Assembly (NCBI GenBank): GCA_019637335.1
Contig: JAHBVV010000013.1
Span: 1 to 64,000, forward strand
Direction of reading: 5' to 3'
Length of the DNA: 64,000 bases
Source: Candidatus Hydrogenedentota bacterium
GTDB lineage: Bacteria > Hydrogenedentota > Hydrogenedentia > Hydrogenedentales > JAEUWI01
Of this stretch, positions 9,925 to 19,524 are shown in pieces; position 1 is the first letter of the stretch; each line of letters starts with the position of its first letter. Below the pieces are notes generated by a model. It was not told the DNA's origin. It made no database searches and worked only from the letters and a program-made list of their open reading frames with translations. The position numbers and the translations under genes are program-made.

Positions 9925-11571
9925 CTACAGGCGCGCCAGGGCCACCCCGGAAAAATAATGCCGCAGAATGGCCTCATAGCCCAGGTTTTCCCGCGCCATG
10001 CCATTCGCTCCGTGCTGGCACAGGCCCACGCCGTGGCCCCGGCCCGCGCCGCGAATATGCACTGTTCCACCTTGAATTGAAAAAGTGCACAGCGCGCTCG
10101 GCAGGTTTTCGAAAGCCCGCCGGATGTTCAACTCCTTGTTGATTACCGCGCTCTTTCGATCACCCACCACCCGAACCGACTTCAGGCGCCCGCTAACCCC
10201 GCGCTCCAGCGCCTCAATCGACCGAAGGTTGCCGATGCCGTAGTCGCGGTTGAATTGCGCCGAGAGCTTGGCGAGGGATATCGACCGGGTCCAGCGGTAG
10301 TAGTCCTTGTCGCCCGCACAGTAGGCATGGCCACCCGAATTCAGCCACCGCTCGGCGTGGTTATGGGACCCCCGCCGTTCGCCATCGCGCGAGTCCGGCC
10401 GCCCGCGCAGCGCGGGCTGGGCCGCGCCATCCCACACGTTCTCGTTGCTTTCCGTCCAGCCGCCGCAATTCGATGAAAAAACGGTCGGTACAATGCTCTT
10501 GTCCGCCGCGACGAGAATGATGCCCTCGGTTTCCTTCACGGCCTGATCCGTGCGGGGATCGTAGAGCCCGCGCCCGCCAAACGCGCGGCAGTGCTGCTCG
10601 ATGCAGAAGTCGTACCCGTCGAAAAAGTGTTTTCCGCGCGCGTGCACCAGGACTTCGCTCCGCGCGGCGACCGCCTGGGCCTTGAGCGCCTCCAGCGGCC
10701 AGGAGGCGTACATCTCGGCGGGGAGGATGCCGCGGAGGTACTCCTCCAGCGCGACCTCGCCCAGAAACGCGGTGTGCCCGGTATGATCGGCCAGAATTTC
10801 CATGGGAGCGGGAACCGTGACCGGCGGATGGCCCTTGCGCGCGTCCGGCAGGGTCAGCAGGCCCTCGGAGCGAACCGTCACCGGCGAGGCCGCGTGCAGC
10901 ACCTCGCCGCCGGTTGCGCTCCGGAAGGTGATGTTCGCCCGGGCGCGGTTGTCGACTTCTTCGCGGCTCCAGGCCCAGACCTTCTGGCCCTGCAACTGCT
11001 TCTTCAGGGCCTCCGCCTCGGCTTCCGAGGCGCAGCGCCGCACCGCGAGCCAGTAGAGGCGGTTGTCGTGCAGCGCGCCTCCGCTTCCGGCGACCGCATG
11101 TCCCATGGTGGTCACGCTGGGCGCGAAACCCTGCTTGCGCCAGTGCTCCAGGGCATCGCGCAGCGCCGCCGTTTCGTGGTGTTCGAAGGCCTTCACAAAG
11201 ACGGGCCACGATTTCTTCGCCGGGCCCAGTGTCCGCGCGGAGACCTTCCAGGTTCCCGCCGGGAGGCGTCTGAGGCCGATATCGTGGGCGGACACCACCA
11301 GTTCCTGCTCCGCGATGAGTACTTCTTCCTGGGTGGACTGAAGGTATTGCAAGCGGACGCGGAAGCTCTCGCGCGCCGGCGGGCGCAAACCGGCCTCCAC
11401 GGTGTCCTCCCGGGTGGGCGGCGGAGTGGCCCCGGTATCGCGGCGCGGCGGTGGGCTGCTGGAGTGGCCGCAGCCGGAAAGAATAAGGATCGCCGCCACG
11501 GGGGCCACAGCAAACGCCAGGCGCGCAATACGGCCATACGACTGCATTATTTGAATGGCGTATTTCCTCAC
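9925..11571 (-). CDS. SpoIID/LytB-domain lipoprotein (peptidoglycan lytic transglycosylase-like)
   Basis: The protein has 548 residues with a lipoprotein signal ending in LILSGC, so it should be anchored to a membrane facing the periplasm. A SPOR-like segment (about 160-210, LYWLAVRRCASEAEAEAL) may bind denuded glycan. The C-terminal half is a SpoIID domain: LPAEMYASWPLEALKAQAVA carries the glutamate that is catalytic in SpoIID, and GRGHGVGLCQHGANGMA is the family's closing motif. Known SpoIID proteins cleave glycan strands and leave anhydroMurNAc ends. The GTG start overlaps the stop of the kinase-MurQ gene (GTGA), implying coupled translation; an ATG at 11547 is possible. Confidence 0.88.
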   Translation of the reverse strand: MRKYAIQIMQSYGRIARLAFAVAPVAAILILSGCGHSSSPPPRRDTGATPPPTREDTVEAGLRPPARESFRVRLQYLQSTQEEVLIAEQELVVSAHDIGLRRLPAGTWKVSARTLGPAKKSWPVFVKAFEHHETAALRDALEHWRKQGFAPSVTTMGHAVAGSGGALHDNRLYWLAVRRCASEAEAEALKKQLQGQKVWAWSREEVDNRARANITFRSATGGEVLHAASPVTVRSEGLLTLPDARKGHPPVTVPAPMEILADHTGHTAFLGEVALEEYLRGILPAEMYASWPLEALKAQAVAARSEVLVHARGKHFFDGYDFCIEQHCRAFGGRGLYDPRTDQAVKETEGIILVAADKSIVPTVFSSNCGGWTESNENVWDGAAQPALRGRPDSRDGERRGSHNHAERWLNSGGHAYCAGDKDYYRWTRSISLAKLSAQFNRDYGIGNLRSIEALERGVSGRLKSVRVVGDRKSAVINKELNIRRAFENLPSALCTFSIQGGTVHIRGAGRGHGVGLCQHGANGMARENLGYEAILRHYFSGVALARL

Positions 11572-13382
11572 GGGGCGTCCCGCAGTGCCTGGCGCAGCTG
11601 ACCGCCGGCTTCCGCGAACTGGCGATCAGCCTCGGCGATGGAAACGCCGCGCATCAGGGCGATCAGTGCGACCGGAATGCGGTAGTCCGCGTGTTCGAGG
11701 GCGTCCCGAGCGGCTTCCGGGCTGGTACGCGCGAGCGCGGCCACCATACCCTCGGCGCGGCGGCGCAGCTTGGCGTTCGACGCGCGCATGGACACCATTC
11801 GCCCTTCATAGACGAAGCCTGCCAGGGCCATGGCGCCGGTCGAAATGATGTTGAGGGCGACCTTCGTCGCCGTGCCGGCGTTGAGGCGGGTGGAGCCCGG
11901 CAGGAGTTCAGGGCCGGTGGGCAATGTGATGCAGTAATCCGCCGTGTTCTCCGGGATCTGTGGGTTGCAGCAGAGGAGGGCGGTGGGAATGCCCGCGCGC
12001 CGGGCCGCTTCGAGCGCCGCGCGCACATAGGGGGTCGTGCCCGAGGCCGCAATGCCCACGACGAAGTCGTCCGGCCCCGGCGCGTGGGCGAACAGATCCT
12101 TCACGCCGAGCTCCGTGTCGTCCTCCGCGCCCTCGGCCCCGTCGCGCAGGGCCCCATCGCCGCCCGCCATAATACCCACCACGCGATCCGCCGGTACGCC
12201 AAAGGTCGGGGGGCATTCCGAGGCGTCCAGCACGCCGAGCCGCCCGCTGGTGCCCGCGCCAAGGTAAAACAGCCGCCCGCCGCGCCGCAGGGTGTCGCCC
12301 GCGCGCCGCACGGCCGCCGCCAGGTTGTGGGCCTGTTGCCGCAACGCGCGCCCGACCATGGCTTCGTGCCCGATCATCGCGTCCACGAAGGCCTCCGGCG
12401 TCATGCTGTCGATCGGATCCTGGCCACGGCACACCCCTTCCGTCGGGGACTGCGCCGAGACATCCGGGGAGAACAGGTGACACCAGTCCTCATTGCCGGA
12501 CAGATTTCGCAGCTCGACGGCGGCACGGTGGCTTCGGTGGCGCAGGGGCGTGGGCACGAGGCGGCGTTCCATACCCACGGCGTTGAAGTAGGTTTCGCGG
12601 AAGAGGCCGCAATGTTCGATGACGCCGCCCTGCGTAATCAGGGGCACGGGATCGGCGCCGGGCAGTTGGAAGAGGGCGGCGAGCGTCAACGAGGCCAGCT
12701 GCCGGGCCTGCGCCGTGATACAGCCGCGCGCAACGGCGTCGCCTTCGTCCGCCGCCTCGCAGACGGTCCGCGCCAGGGCGGCCAGCTCTTGCCGGGTCGC
12801 CGCCAGGGACCAGGGGATCAACTCCTCGGTATCGTCGAGCTTGAGCATTTCGGGGATGCGCTGCTCCAGCGATGTTCGGGCGCCCGCGCGGTCTTCGGCG
12901 CGCGCAATGGCCCGCAGCGCGCTCACGGCGATGTGGTACGCGCTGCCTTCGTCGCCCATGACCGGGCCGCGCCCGCCCACGCGGTGGAAGTGCTGCTGTC
13001 CGTCGTGGATGAGAATGGATGCGCCCGTGCCCGCGATGACGAGCATGCCCGGGCTGTCCGGGAAGTGCGCGTACGCCAGGGGATGCAGGTCGGTGGTGAT
13101 GCAAAGCGCGCCCAGGCGCGGAACCGCCGCAAGCTGGGCGGCGATATCCTGCCCGATGCGCCGCGACATGACCCCGGCTATACCGGCGAGCACGGTGACG
13201 CCGGTCTGATCCGACGGGATGAGTTCGCGTGCGAGTGAGGCGATAACGCCGGCCGTGGTGGCCACGCCGTAGGCGAGCGGGTTCGAAGGGCCGGCCTCGG
13301 TCTCCGCCACGAGGCGATCGCCGTCGTAGAGCCCGGCCGTGGTCCGCGTGCCGCCGCCCTCGATTGCCAGATACCACCCCAT
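11568..13382 (-). CDS. murQ: Fused BadF-type amino-sugar kinase and MurQ etherase
   Basis: This 604-residue protein joins two recycling enzymes. Residues 1-290 are an ASKHA kinase of the BadF/N-acetylglucosamine-kinase type (EGGGTRT at 8-14, AGTGAS at 117-122, GDEGSAY at 143-149). Residues about 320-600 are N-acetylmuramic acid 6-phosphate etherase with GAGTSGRLGVLDASECPPT; Glu389 and Glu420 match the catalytic glutamates of E. coli MurQ. Together they could phosphorylate MurNAc and then remove lactate to give GlcNAc-6-phosphate. The ATG at 13382 shares its A with the upstream stop codon (ATGA). I infer MurNAc rather than GlcNAc as kinase substrate from the fusion. Confidence 0.92.
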   Translation of the reverse strand: MGWYLAIEGGGTRTTAGLYDGDRLVAETEAGPSNPLAYGVATTAGVIASLARELIPSDQTGVTVLAGIAGVMSRRIGQDIAAQLAAVPRLGALCITTDLHPLAYAHFPDSPGMLVIAGTGASILIHDGQQHFHRVGGRGPVMGDEGSAYHIAVSALRAIARAEDRAGARTSLEQRIPEMLKLDDTEELIPWSLAATRQELAALARTVCEAADEGDAVARGCITAQARQLASLTLAALFQLPGADPVPLITQGGVIEHCGLFRETYFNAVGMERRLVPTPLRHRSHRAAVELRNLSGNEDWCHLFSPDVSAQSPTEGVCRGQDPIDSMTPEAFVDAMIGHEAMVGRALRQQAHNLAAAVRRAGDTLRRGGRLFYLGAGTSGRLGVLDASECPPTFGVPADRVVGIMAGGDGALRDGAEGAEDDTELGVKDLFAHAPGPDDFVVGIAASGTTPYVRAALEAARRAGIPTALLCCNPQIPENTADYCITLPTGPELLPGSTRLNAGTATKVALNIISTGAMALAGFVYEGRMVSMRASNAKLRRRAEGMVAALARTSPEAARDALEHADYRIPVALIALMRGVSIAEADRQFAEAGGQLRQALRDAP

Positions 13383-14659
13383 CAGGAGGCCTCCCTGCCC
13401 GGCGCGTTCCAGCCGGGGCAGTAGCGCGCGATTGCGCCGGGGCGCAACGTCCCGTGCTTCGCAATATCGTTCAAGAGAAATGCGCTCGGGTTCGGCGTTC
13501 GGGCGAGCGTCTCGCGATCCACGTGCACCAGCCCGTAGCGGCGCCGGTAGCCGTGACAGCCCTCGAAGCCGTCCAGCAGCGAACGGTGGCAGTATCCGAG
13601 AATCCTGTGGCCCCTTGCGCGCGCCTCCAGCACGGCGGTGGCATGGTCCGCAATGAAGGCGCAGCGCTCCGCATCGTCCTCGGTGGCGATGCCGCAAGTT
13701 ACCAGGATGGGGACGTTCCAGTGTCCGGCGCGATCCAGTGCGCCCGGGAGAGCGTCCGGCGCGGGGAGGCCTTCATCCGGAAATGCCGCGCGTCCATCCG
13801 GGCCCGCGTACCGGGCAAAGCGCGATGCCGGGCGCGTGGGGGAGGCGAAAACCGAGCGCCGCCCGGGAAGGGAGAGGGCGACAAAGTCGAAGGGGGGCGC
13901 GCTGCCAAGGTCCGCCGCCAGCGCATCCGCGTATTCCCGCTCCCGGGCCCATTGCTGCCAGCGCGTGGCCCGGAGATCCCAGGGGCTGTGCGGATCGAGG
14001 GGTTCCAGGGCAGGCGCGGCGATCGAAATGCCCAACTGGTGCGCGCCGCCTTGCTCGCGGAGGAAGTTGCGCGCGCGCAGATGGACCGCGCGAAGTTGCG
14101 CCGCCGCCTTCCGGGTGAATCGGCGGGCGCCCGCGGGCCGGGGCCAGCGGCAATCGCCATAGGCCATCCGCCGCCACAACGCGGGATCGTGTATCGGACC
14201 CCAGTGGCGGCAGTGGGGTGAGAGGGCTTCGAAAACCCGCTCCAGATAGCCCTGGAACCAATCCCCCGCCGCCGGATTCGCCCAAGCGCCGGCATCGGCG
14301 AACCACGCGGGCAGGCTTTGCTCCTGGAGCACTGCGACGGGTGTGACGCCCTGGCGGCCCATCGTTTGGAATACGTCCCGGTAATGGGCCAGCACGCTTT
14401 CATCGATGCGGTCGGGCGCGGGGGCGACGCGCGCCCAGGAAAGGCTGTATTGAAGGACGCTCAGCCCGAGCTTGTGCGCCAGCGCGATGTCGTCGCGCGC
14501 GCGGTTGAGGTGATCCGCCGCAACCTCGGAGGTCGCGCCGCCCGCGATCCGGCCCGGGCGCTGTTCGAAACGCCACCAGTCCGAGTCGAAATCCCGGCCC
14601 TCCACGGCATGGGCATTCAGGGTGGCCCCCCAGAGCAGGCTGTCGTCGGCATTCGGCAC
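13382..14659 (-). CDS. GH1-family beta-glucosidase homologue lacking catalytic glutamates
   Basis: The 425-residue protein follows the glycoside hydrolase family 1 fold through its length: LGLSVLQYSLSWARVAPAP near residue 65, a barrel core, and GYCHRSLLDGFEG near 355 followed by YGLVHVDRETLARTPN. The two catalytic motifs are altered. The acid/base NEP is His157-Asp158-Pro159, and the nucleophile ITENG is reduced to VTCG at 320-323, so no glutamate is available. It heads an overlapping set with the kinase-MurQ and SpoIID genes. It may be a sugar-binding pseudoenzyme or use another mechanism. No frameshift is evident. Confidence 0.85.
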   Translation of the reverse strand: MPNADDSLLWGATLNAHAVEGRDFDSDWWRFEQRPGRIAGGATSEVAADHLNRARDDIALAHKLGLSVLQYSLSWARVAPAPDRIDESVLAHYRDVFQTMGRQGVTPVAVLQEQSLPAWFADAGAWANPAAGDWFQGYLERVFEALSPHCRHWGPIHDPALWRRMAYGDCRWPRPAGARRFTRKAAAQLRAVHLRARNFLREQGGAHQLGISIAAPALEPLDPHSPWDLRATRWQQWAREREYADALAADLGSAPPFDFVALSLPGRRSVFASPTRPASRFARYAGPDGRAAFPDEGLPAPDALPGALDRAGHWNVPILVTCGIATEDDAERCAFIADHATAVLEARARGHRILGYCHRSLLDGFEGCHGYRRRYGLVHVDRETLARTPNPSAFLLNDIAKHGTLRPGAIARYCPGWNAPGREAS

Positions 14660-14782
14660 GTGAACGGAGACTTCCCCAACATGTTAAGAATTGCGGGTCA
14701 TTTTGTGCGCATTGTACCCGGCGCGGCGCGCAGCCGCAAAAAATAACCGGGCGATAGCACTGAATTGGGCGCTGGATCGTTG

Positions 14783-14925
14783 TAAGCATTCAGCGGAATG
14801 AAGTCTGGATTGATTCTTCCACGACACAAACCCGCTCCGCAACGGCAGCGCGGGCCAATGGGAGCACGGGTCGAAGATGCGCCGTGGTGGACGGCCCGCC
14901 CGCATGGCGCCGAAGGCGCAAAAAA
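14783..14925. repeat. Dispersed intergenic repeat, second copy
   Basis: The 326-base spacer 14660-14985 contains no gene. It holds a relative of the repeat at 7720-7815 with the same ordered blocks (GCGGAATGAAGT, CCAATGGGAGC, CGGCCCGCCCGCA, GCGCCGAAGGCGC), ending directly at the fdxA terminator. The bases before it, next to the GH1-like gene start, may contain that operon's promoter. Confidence 0.7.
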
Positions 14926-14959
14926 GAACGCGGGGAAGCAGCCGAAGTGCTTCCCCGCG
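14919..14959 (-). terminator. Rho-independent terminator of fdxA
   Basis: A perfect 12-bp stem (14929-14940 with 14948-14959) with a seven-base loop is followed on the minus strand by TTCTTTTTTG. It begins 26 bases after the ferredoxin stop. Confidence 0.9.
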
Positions 14960-14985
14960 GGCGTTTACTCGCTCTGGCGCGCCGC

Positions 14986-15321
14986 TCAGCTTGCCGGGTT
15001 TGGACTGAACTCGGAGGCCTTGTCCTCCTTGTCCTTGTACTCGTCGGCGGTGTCGAGCGGGTCCTTGCCCTCTTCGATGAGCGGCCACTCGGCGGCGTAC
15101 TGCTTGTTGAGCTCGATGTAGCTCTGCCACTTCTCGGGGACTTCGTCTTCGGAGAAAATGGCCGTCACCGGGCACTCGTCGACGCATACGCCGCAATCGA
15201 TGCATTCTTCCGGATCGATAACGAGCATGTTTTCACCTTCGTGGAAGCACGCGACGGGGCACACGTCCACACAGTCGGTGTATTTGCACTTGATGCATGG
15301 TTCGGTAACAACAAAACCCAT
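14986..15321 (-). CDS. fdxA: Seven-iron (3Fe-4S/4Fe-4S) ferredoxin FdxA
   Basis: This 111-residue cytoplasmic electron carrier has the cysteine pattern of Azotobacter FdxA: Cys9, Cys12, Cys17, Cys21 and Cys25 in the first half and Cys40, Cys43, Cys46 and Cys50 in the second. Cys9, Cys17 and Cys50 should hold the 3Fe-4S cluster, and Cys21 with the CxxCxxC group the 4Fe-4S. The acidic C-terminal tail is typical. The start at 15321 (MGFVVTEP) is the family start; a longer frame adds 17 unrelated residues. It appears monocistronic with its own terminator. Its partner enzyme is not evident. Confidence 0.95.
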   Translation of the reverse strand: MGFVVTEPCIKCKYTDCVDVCPVACFHEGENMLVIDPEECIDCGVCVDECPVTAIFSEDEVPEKWQSYIELNKQYAAEWPLIEEGKDPLDTADEYKDKEDKASEFSPNPAS

Positions 15322-15529
15322 GATACATTCTCCTGGTCTATCGCGGTTAGTCCGCGACACGGGTCTGATCAAAGTTATGTGCGGGCCGAAATCGACTCAG
15401 CCTGAGTTGATTCTAACAATGGATCCGCCACGGTATCAACGGAATCGCTATACAGCTGTTTACGCCGTTTAACAATTCCATGCGCACTTCCCGCGCCCCG
15501 GGCATGCGCGGCCGGGCCGTGGGGCCGCG

Positions 15530-16657
15530 CTATTGCCGCTGGCTTTTTTCCGCGTCGTGCGTGAACTTGTCACAAAGCGGGTACGTTCGGGAATCCGATT
15601 GCTCGTCGAACTCGCGCAGCAGGTCGCGTTGTTTTTTCGAAAGCTTCTGGGGCGTCTCCACGACGATCCGCACGATCTGGTCGCCCTGGCGGTAGCCGCG
15701 CAGATCCGGCATACCCAGCCCGCGCAATCGGAGCTGGGCGCCCGTCTGGGCGCCGGCGGGGATCTTGAGCTCCGCCTCGCCTTCGAGGGTGGGTACCCGC
15801 ACGGAGGCCCCGAGCGCGGCCTGGCTGAAGGTCACCGGTATCTCGCAGTGGATGGTGGCGCCGTCGCGCTCGAAAAACGGGTGTTTCTGGACCTCGATGA
15901 AGATGTACAGGTCGCCCCGCCGACCGCCGCCGTGGCCCGCTTCTCCCTCCCCCGTGACGCGCAGCCGCGATCCGGAATCGACACCGGCGGGCACGTCCAC
16001 GGAAAGTTCGCGCGTGCCTTTGGTCTGGCCCTTGCCGTTGCACGCGCCGCAAGGCTTGGAAATCGTTTTGCCCGCGCCCTGGCAGTGGGGGCAGGTGCGG
16101 GTCACGCTGAAAAAGCCGTGGGCGACGCGCACCTGGCCCGCGCCGTGGCAGTGGGGGCAGGTTTCCGGCCGGGATCCCGGGGCGGCGCCGGATCCCTTGC
16201 AGTCGCCGCACGCTTCCCGGCGGTTGTAGCGGATTTTCTTTTTCGTGCCGAACGCGGCGTCCTCCAGCGTAATGGAGAGGCGCAGTTCGAGGTCGTTGCC
16301 CGCCTGGGAGCCACCCGGCCCGCGCTTGCCGCCCTGGCCGAAGAGCATGTCGAAGAAATCTTCGAATGGCGCCTCGAAGCCGCCCCCGCCCCCGCCGCCG
16401 AAGCCCTGGCCCCCGAAGCCGCTGAAGCCCTGGCCGTCGGCGGATCCGAAGCGGTCGTACTGGGCGCGTTTGTCGGGGCTCTTGAGCACGTCGTACGCGG
16501 CGTTGATCTGCTTGAGCTTCTCTTCCGCCTCCTTGTCGCCCCCGGTCTTGTCCGGGTGGTACTTGTGGGCGAGTTTCAGGTAGGCCTTGCGGATTTGCTC
16601 CTGCGTGGCGGACCGGTCAACGCCGAGAATTTCGTATAGGTCAGTCGATTTTGGCAT
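15530..16657 (-). CDS. dnaJ: Co-chaperone DnaJ (Hsp40)
   Basis: This 375-residue class A J-protein delivers unfolded clients to DnaK and stimulates its ATPase. The J domain with HPD occupies residues 1-70. A Gly/Phe-rich linker (GFGGQGFGGGGGGGF) follows, then four zinc-finger repeats (CGDCKGSG, CPHCHGAG, CPHCQGAG, CGACNGKG), then the two beta client-binding domains. It is the last gene of hrcA-grpE-dnaK-dnaJ, 92 bases after dnaK. The final tail is Ser/Lys-rich and poorly conserved. Confidence 0.97.
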   Translation of the reverse strand: MPKSTDLYEILGVDRSATQEQIRKAYLKLAHKYHPDKTGGDKEAEEKLKQINAAYDVLKSPDKRAQYDRFGSADGQGFSGFGGQGFGGGGGGGFEAPFEDFFDMLFGQGGKRGPGGSQAGNDLELRLSITLEDAAFGTKKKIRYNRREACGDCKGSGAAPGSRPETCPHCHGAGQVRVAHGFFSVTRTCPHCQGAGKTISKPCGACNGKGQTKGTRELSVDVPAGVDSGSRLRVTGEGEAGHGGGRRGDLYIFIEVQKHPFFERDGATIHCEIPVTFSQAALGASVRVPTLEGEAELKIPAGAQTGAQLRLRGLGMPDLRGYRQGDQIVRIVVETPQKLSKKQRDLLREFDEQSDSRTYPLCDKFTHDAEKSQRQ

Positions 16658-16749
16658 GGATTCCGGTTCCAGGACACGTTGTAGAAGGTAAACCCATGGC
16701 CCGCGCGCGGCCGGCCATGGGCAAGTCTACACCAAGTGCGTGTCAAGCG

Positions 16750-18675
16750 CTACTTGTTCTTGTCGTCGTCGTCCACCACGGTGAAGTCGGCGTCCACCGT
16801 GTCGCCGGCGTCGTCAGCGGGGCCTTCCGCCGCGCCGGCCTGACCCGGGGCCGCGCCGCCGTCCTGGCCGCCCGCGCCGCCCGCCTTGTACATGGCCTCG
16901 GCGAGTTTGTGGGAGGCTTTCGTCAGGTTCTCGGCCGCGGCTTCAATAGCCGCCGTGTCTTCGCCTTCCAGCGCCTTCTTCACGCCCGCGATGGCGGCCT
17001 CCACCTCGCTTTTCTCCGCCGCCCCGATCTTGTCCGCGTTTTCGCTGAGCAGCTTTTCCGTCTGGTACACCAGGCTGTCGGCGTTGTTTCGCGTTTCGAT
17101 CTTCTTCTTCTTGGCCTTGTCCTCGTCCGCGTGGACCTCGGCCTCGCTCACCATCTTGTTGATCTCGTCCTCCGACAATCCGCTGGAGGTCTCGATCTTG
17201 ATCTTCTGTTCCTTGCCGGTCGCCAGGTCCTTCGCCGAGGCGTGAAAGATGCCGTTGGCGTCGAGGTCGAAGGAAACTTCGATCTGCGGGATGCCGCGCG
17301 GCGCCGACGGAATGCCCATCAGGTCGAAGCGCGCCAGCGTGCGGTTGTCCGACGCCATCTCGCGTTCGCCCTGCAGCACGTGGATCGTGACCGCCGTCTG
17401 GTTGTCCGCCGCAGTCGAGAAGATCTGCCGCTTCGTCACCGGGATGGTGGTGTTCCGGTCGATCAGCTTCGTGCAGACGCCGCCGAGCGTTTCAATGCCG
17501 AGCGACAGCGGGGTGACGTCGAGCAGGAGCACATCCTTGACGTCGCCGGAGAGCACACCGGCCTGGATCGCCGCGCCGATCGCCACGACTTCGTCCGGGT
17601 TCACCCCGCGGTGGGGCGCCTTGCCGAAGATGCTCTCCACCACCTTGCCGACGGCGGGCATGCGGGTCATGCCCCCGACGAGAATGACTTCGTCGATGTC
17701 GGAGGCGCTCAGGCCGGCGTCTTCCAGCGCGCGGAAGCAGGGGTTCTTGCTCCGCTGGAGAAGGTGGTCGGCCAGCTGCTCGAACCTGGCGCGCGTCAGC
17801 GTGTAGTTCAGGTGCTTCGGGCCCGACGCGTCCGCCGTGATGAACGGCAGGTTGACGTCCGTGCTCATCGCGCTCGAAAGCTCGCACTTGGCCTTTTCGG
17901 CGCCTTCCTTCAGCCGCTGGAGGGCCATGGGGTCCTTGCGCAGGTCGATGCCCTGCTCCTTCTGGAATTCCTCGGCCAGCCAATTGATGATGACCTGGTC
18001 GAAGTCGTCGCCGCCCAGGTGCGTGTCGCCGCTCGTGCTCAGCACCTCGAAGCTGTCGTCGCCGATCGCGAGAATGGAGATATCGAAGGTCCCGCCGCCG
18101 AGGTCATACACCGCCACCTTCTCGTCCTTCTTCCGCTCCAGGCCGTAGGCCAGCGCCGCCGCGGTGGGCTCATTGATGATCCGCAGCACTTCGAGGCCCG
18201 CGATCCGGCCCGCGTCTTTCGTCGCCTGGCGCTGCGCGTCGTTGAAATACGCGGGCACCGTGACGACCGCCTGGGTCACCGTCGTCCCCAGGTAGGATTC
18301 CGCCGTCTCCTTCATCTTCTGAAGGATCATGGCGGAAATCTCCGGCGGGCGGTAGCTCTCGCCCATGATTTCGACCTGGCAGTCGCCCGAGGAGGTCTCG
18401 CCGACCTTGTACGGCACGATCTTTTCCTCTTCCTTCACTTCATCGTGCCGGCGGCCCATGAATCGCTTGATCGAGAAGATGGTGTTGGTCGGGTTGGTTA
18501 CCGCCTGGCGCTTGGCCACGGCGCCGATCAACCGCTCGCCGTCCTTGTTGAACGCAACCACCGATGGCGTGGTGCGGTTTCCCTCGGAATTGGCGATGAC
18601 AACGGGCTCACCGCCTTCCATCACCGCTACGCAGGAATTGGTGGTGCCCAAGTCAATTCCAATTACTTTGCCCAT
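16750..18675 (-). CDS. dnaK: Chaperone DnaK (Hsp70)
   Basis: The 641-residue Hsp70 starts with the canonical [17 protein letters not shown] and contains the ATPase phosphate loops ([12 protein letters not shown] near 195, GGMTRMP near 335), the hydrophobic [13 protein letters not shown] linker, the substrate-binding beta domain and the helical lid. A Gly/Ala/Asp-rich tail ends in DDDDKNK. The ATG at 18675 is unambiguous. It lies 92 bases downstream of grpE in the CIRCE-controlled operon. Confidence 0.98.
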   Translation of the reverse strand: MGKVIGIDLGTTNSCVAVMEGGEPVVIANSEGNRTTPSVVAFNKDGERLIGAVAKRQAVTNPTNTIFSIKRFMGRRHDEVKEEEKIVPYKVGETSSGDCQVEIMGESYRPPEISAMILQKMKETAESYLGTTVTQAVVTVPAYFNDAQRQATKDAGRIAGLEVLRIINEPTAAALAYGLERKKDEKVAVYDLGGGTFDISILAIGDDSFEVLSTSGDTHLGGDDFDQVIINWLAEEFQKEQGIDLRKDPMALQRLKEGAEKAKCELSSAMSTDVNLPFITADASGPKHLNYTLTRARFEQLADHLLQRSKNPCFRALEDAGLSASDIDEVILVGGMTRMPAVGKVVESIFGKAPHRGVNPDEVVAIGAAIQAGVLSGDVKDVLLLDVTPLSLGIETLGGVCTKLIDRNTTIPVTKRQIFSTAADNQTAVTIHVLQGEREMASDNRTLARFDLMGIPSAPRGIPQIEVSFDLDANGIFHASAKDLATGKEQKIKIETSSGLSEDEINKMVSEAEVHADEDKAKKKKIETRNNADSLVYQTEKLLSENADKIGAAEKSEVEAAIAGVKKALEGEDTAAIEAAAENLTKASHKLAEAMYKAGGAGGQDGGAAPGQAGAAEGPADDAGDTVDADFTVVDDDDKNK

Positions 18676-18767
18676 GGTTTCTCAGCCTCCTTCGGATTCA
18701 TCCCGAGCCGGGTTTGTAAGTTTAGCATGTATATCAACCGGGGTTCAGCGCCCGCCGGGACGCGCGA

Positions 18768-19469
18768 TTACGGCTCGCCGCCGCCCGGCGCGTCACCCGC
18801 CCTGACTTCGTCCGGTTCAAGGGGCGTGACGGGCGCCGGGGCGCCGCTGCTCACCACGACCTGGCTTGGCCGGAGCACGTAGTCGCCCAGGCGGTAGCCG
18901 CGCTGGAATTCTTCCATCACCGTGTCCGCCGGATACTGGTCCGAGGGCTGGTGCGTCAGCGCCTCGTGTACGTTTGGATCAAAGTTTTCGCCGACCGACG
19001 GGATCGGTTCCAGGCCCTGATCCGCCAATACATTCGAAAACTGCTTCACAATCATCTCGACGCCCTGCGCGAAGCCGTCGCTCTTGATGTCGGCATGGCT
19101 CAACGCGCGTTCCAGATTGTCAACAATCGGCAGCAGGCTGCGCATCAGGCCCTGGGCGGCCGTTTTCCGGAGCTGCTCGCCCTCGCGCAACATCCGCTTG
19201 CGGTAGTTGTCGAATTCCGCCCGCGCGCGCAGCAACTGATCCTTCAACTCGTCGCGCTCGCGCTCCAGCGCTTCCAGCGCGGCTTCCGCCGCGCTCAGTA
19301 CGTTCTCGCCCTCGCCCGCTTCCGATATCTCGGCTTCGGGGATGGTCTCGTCCTCGGATTCCGGCTCGGGCGCGGCTTCGCCGGGCGCTTCCTCGTCCAG
19401 CGGCGCTTCCCGCCGAGTTTCCAGTTTCTCGTTCAACTCCATGGCTTTCTTCTTCTTGCGCTTCTTCAT
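18768..19469 (-). CDS. grpE: Nucleotide exchange factor GrpE
   Basis: This 233-residue protein exchanges ADP on DnaK. A Lys-rich start and a very acidic, probably disordered stretch (about 15-60) precede the long dimerising helix (ELKDQLLRARAEFDNYRKRM). The C-terminal beta domain carries FDPNVHEALTHQPSD and the closing GYRLGDYVLRPSQVVVS, both family signatures. Gene order between hrcA and dnaK is standard. The extra C-terminal tail (about 25 residues, Pro/Glu/Gly-rich) is not conserved. Confidence 0.96.
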   Translation of the reverse strand: MKKRKKKKAMELNEKLETRREAPLDEEAPGEAAPEPESEDETIPEAEISEAGEGENVLSAAEAALEALERERDELKDQLLRARAEFDNYRKRMLREGEQLRKTAAQGLMRSLLPIVDNLERALSHADIKSDGFAQGVEMIVKQFSNVLADQGLEPIPSVGENFDPNVHEALTHQPSDQYPADTVMEEFQRGYRLGDYVLRPSQVVVSSGAPAPVTPLEPDEVRAGDAPGGGEP

Positions 19470-19524
19470 TACAACTCTTCTGTTGACCGGCGTCCTGCCG
19501 GGGAGTAGGGGACATTGCGCGGGC

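Noticed and set aside
11691-13238. 515-codon plus-strand open frame opposite the kinase-MurQ gene
   Set aside because: Composition is typical of an antisense shadow; the minus-strand frame has full catalytic motifs.
14684-15205. 173-codon frame antisense-shifted over fdxA
   Set aside because: It shares strand and bases with fdxA in another frame; fdxA has complete cysteine ligands and a terminator, this frame has none.
15506-15530. Terminator after dnaJ
   Set aside because: An eight-base GC stem is present, but it abuts the stop codon and has no T run on the minus strand.
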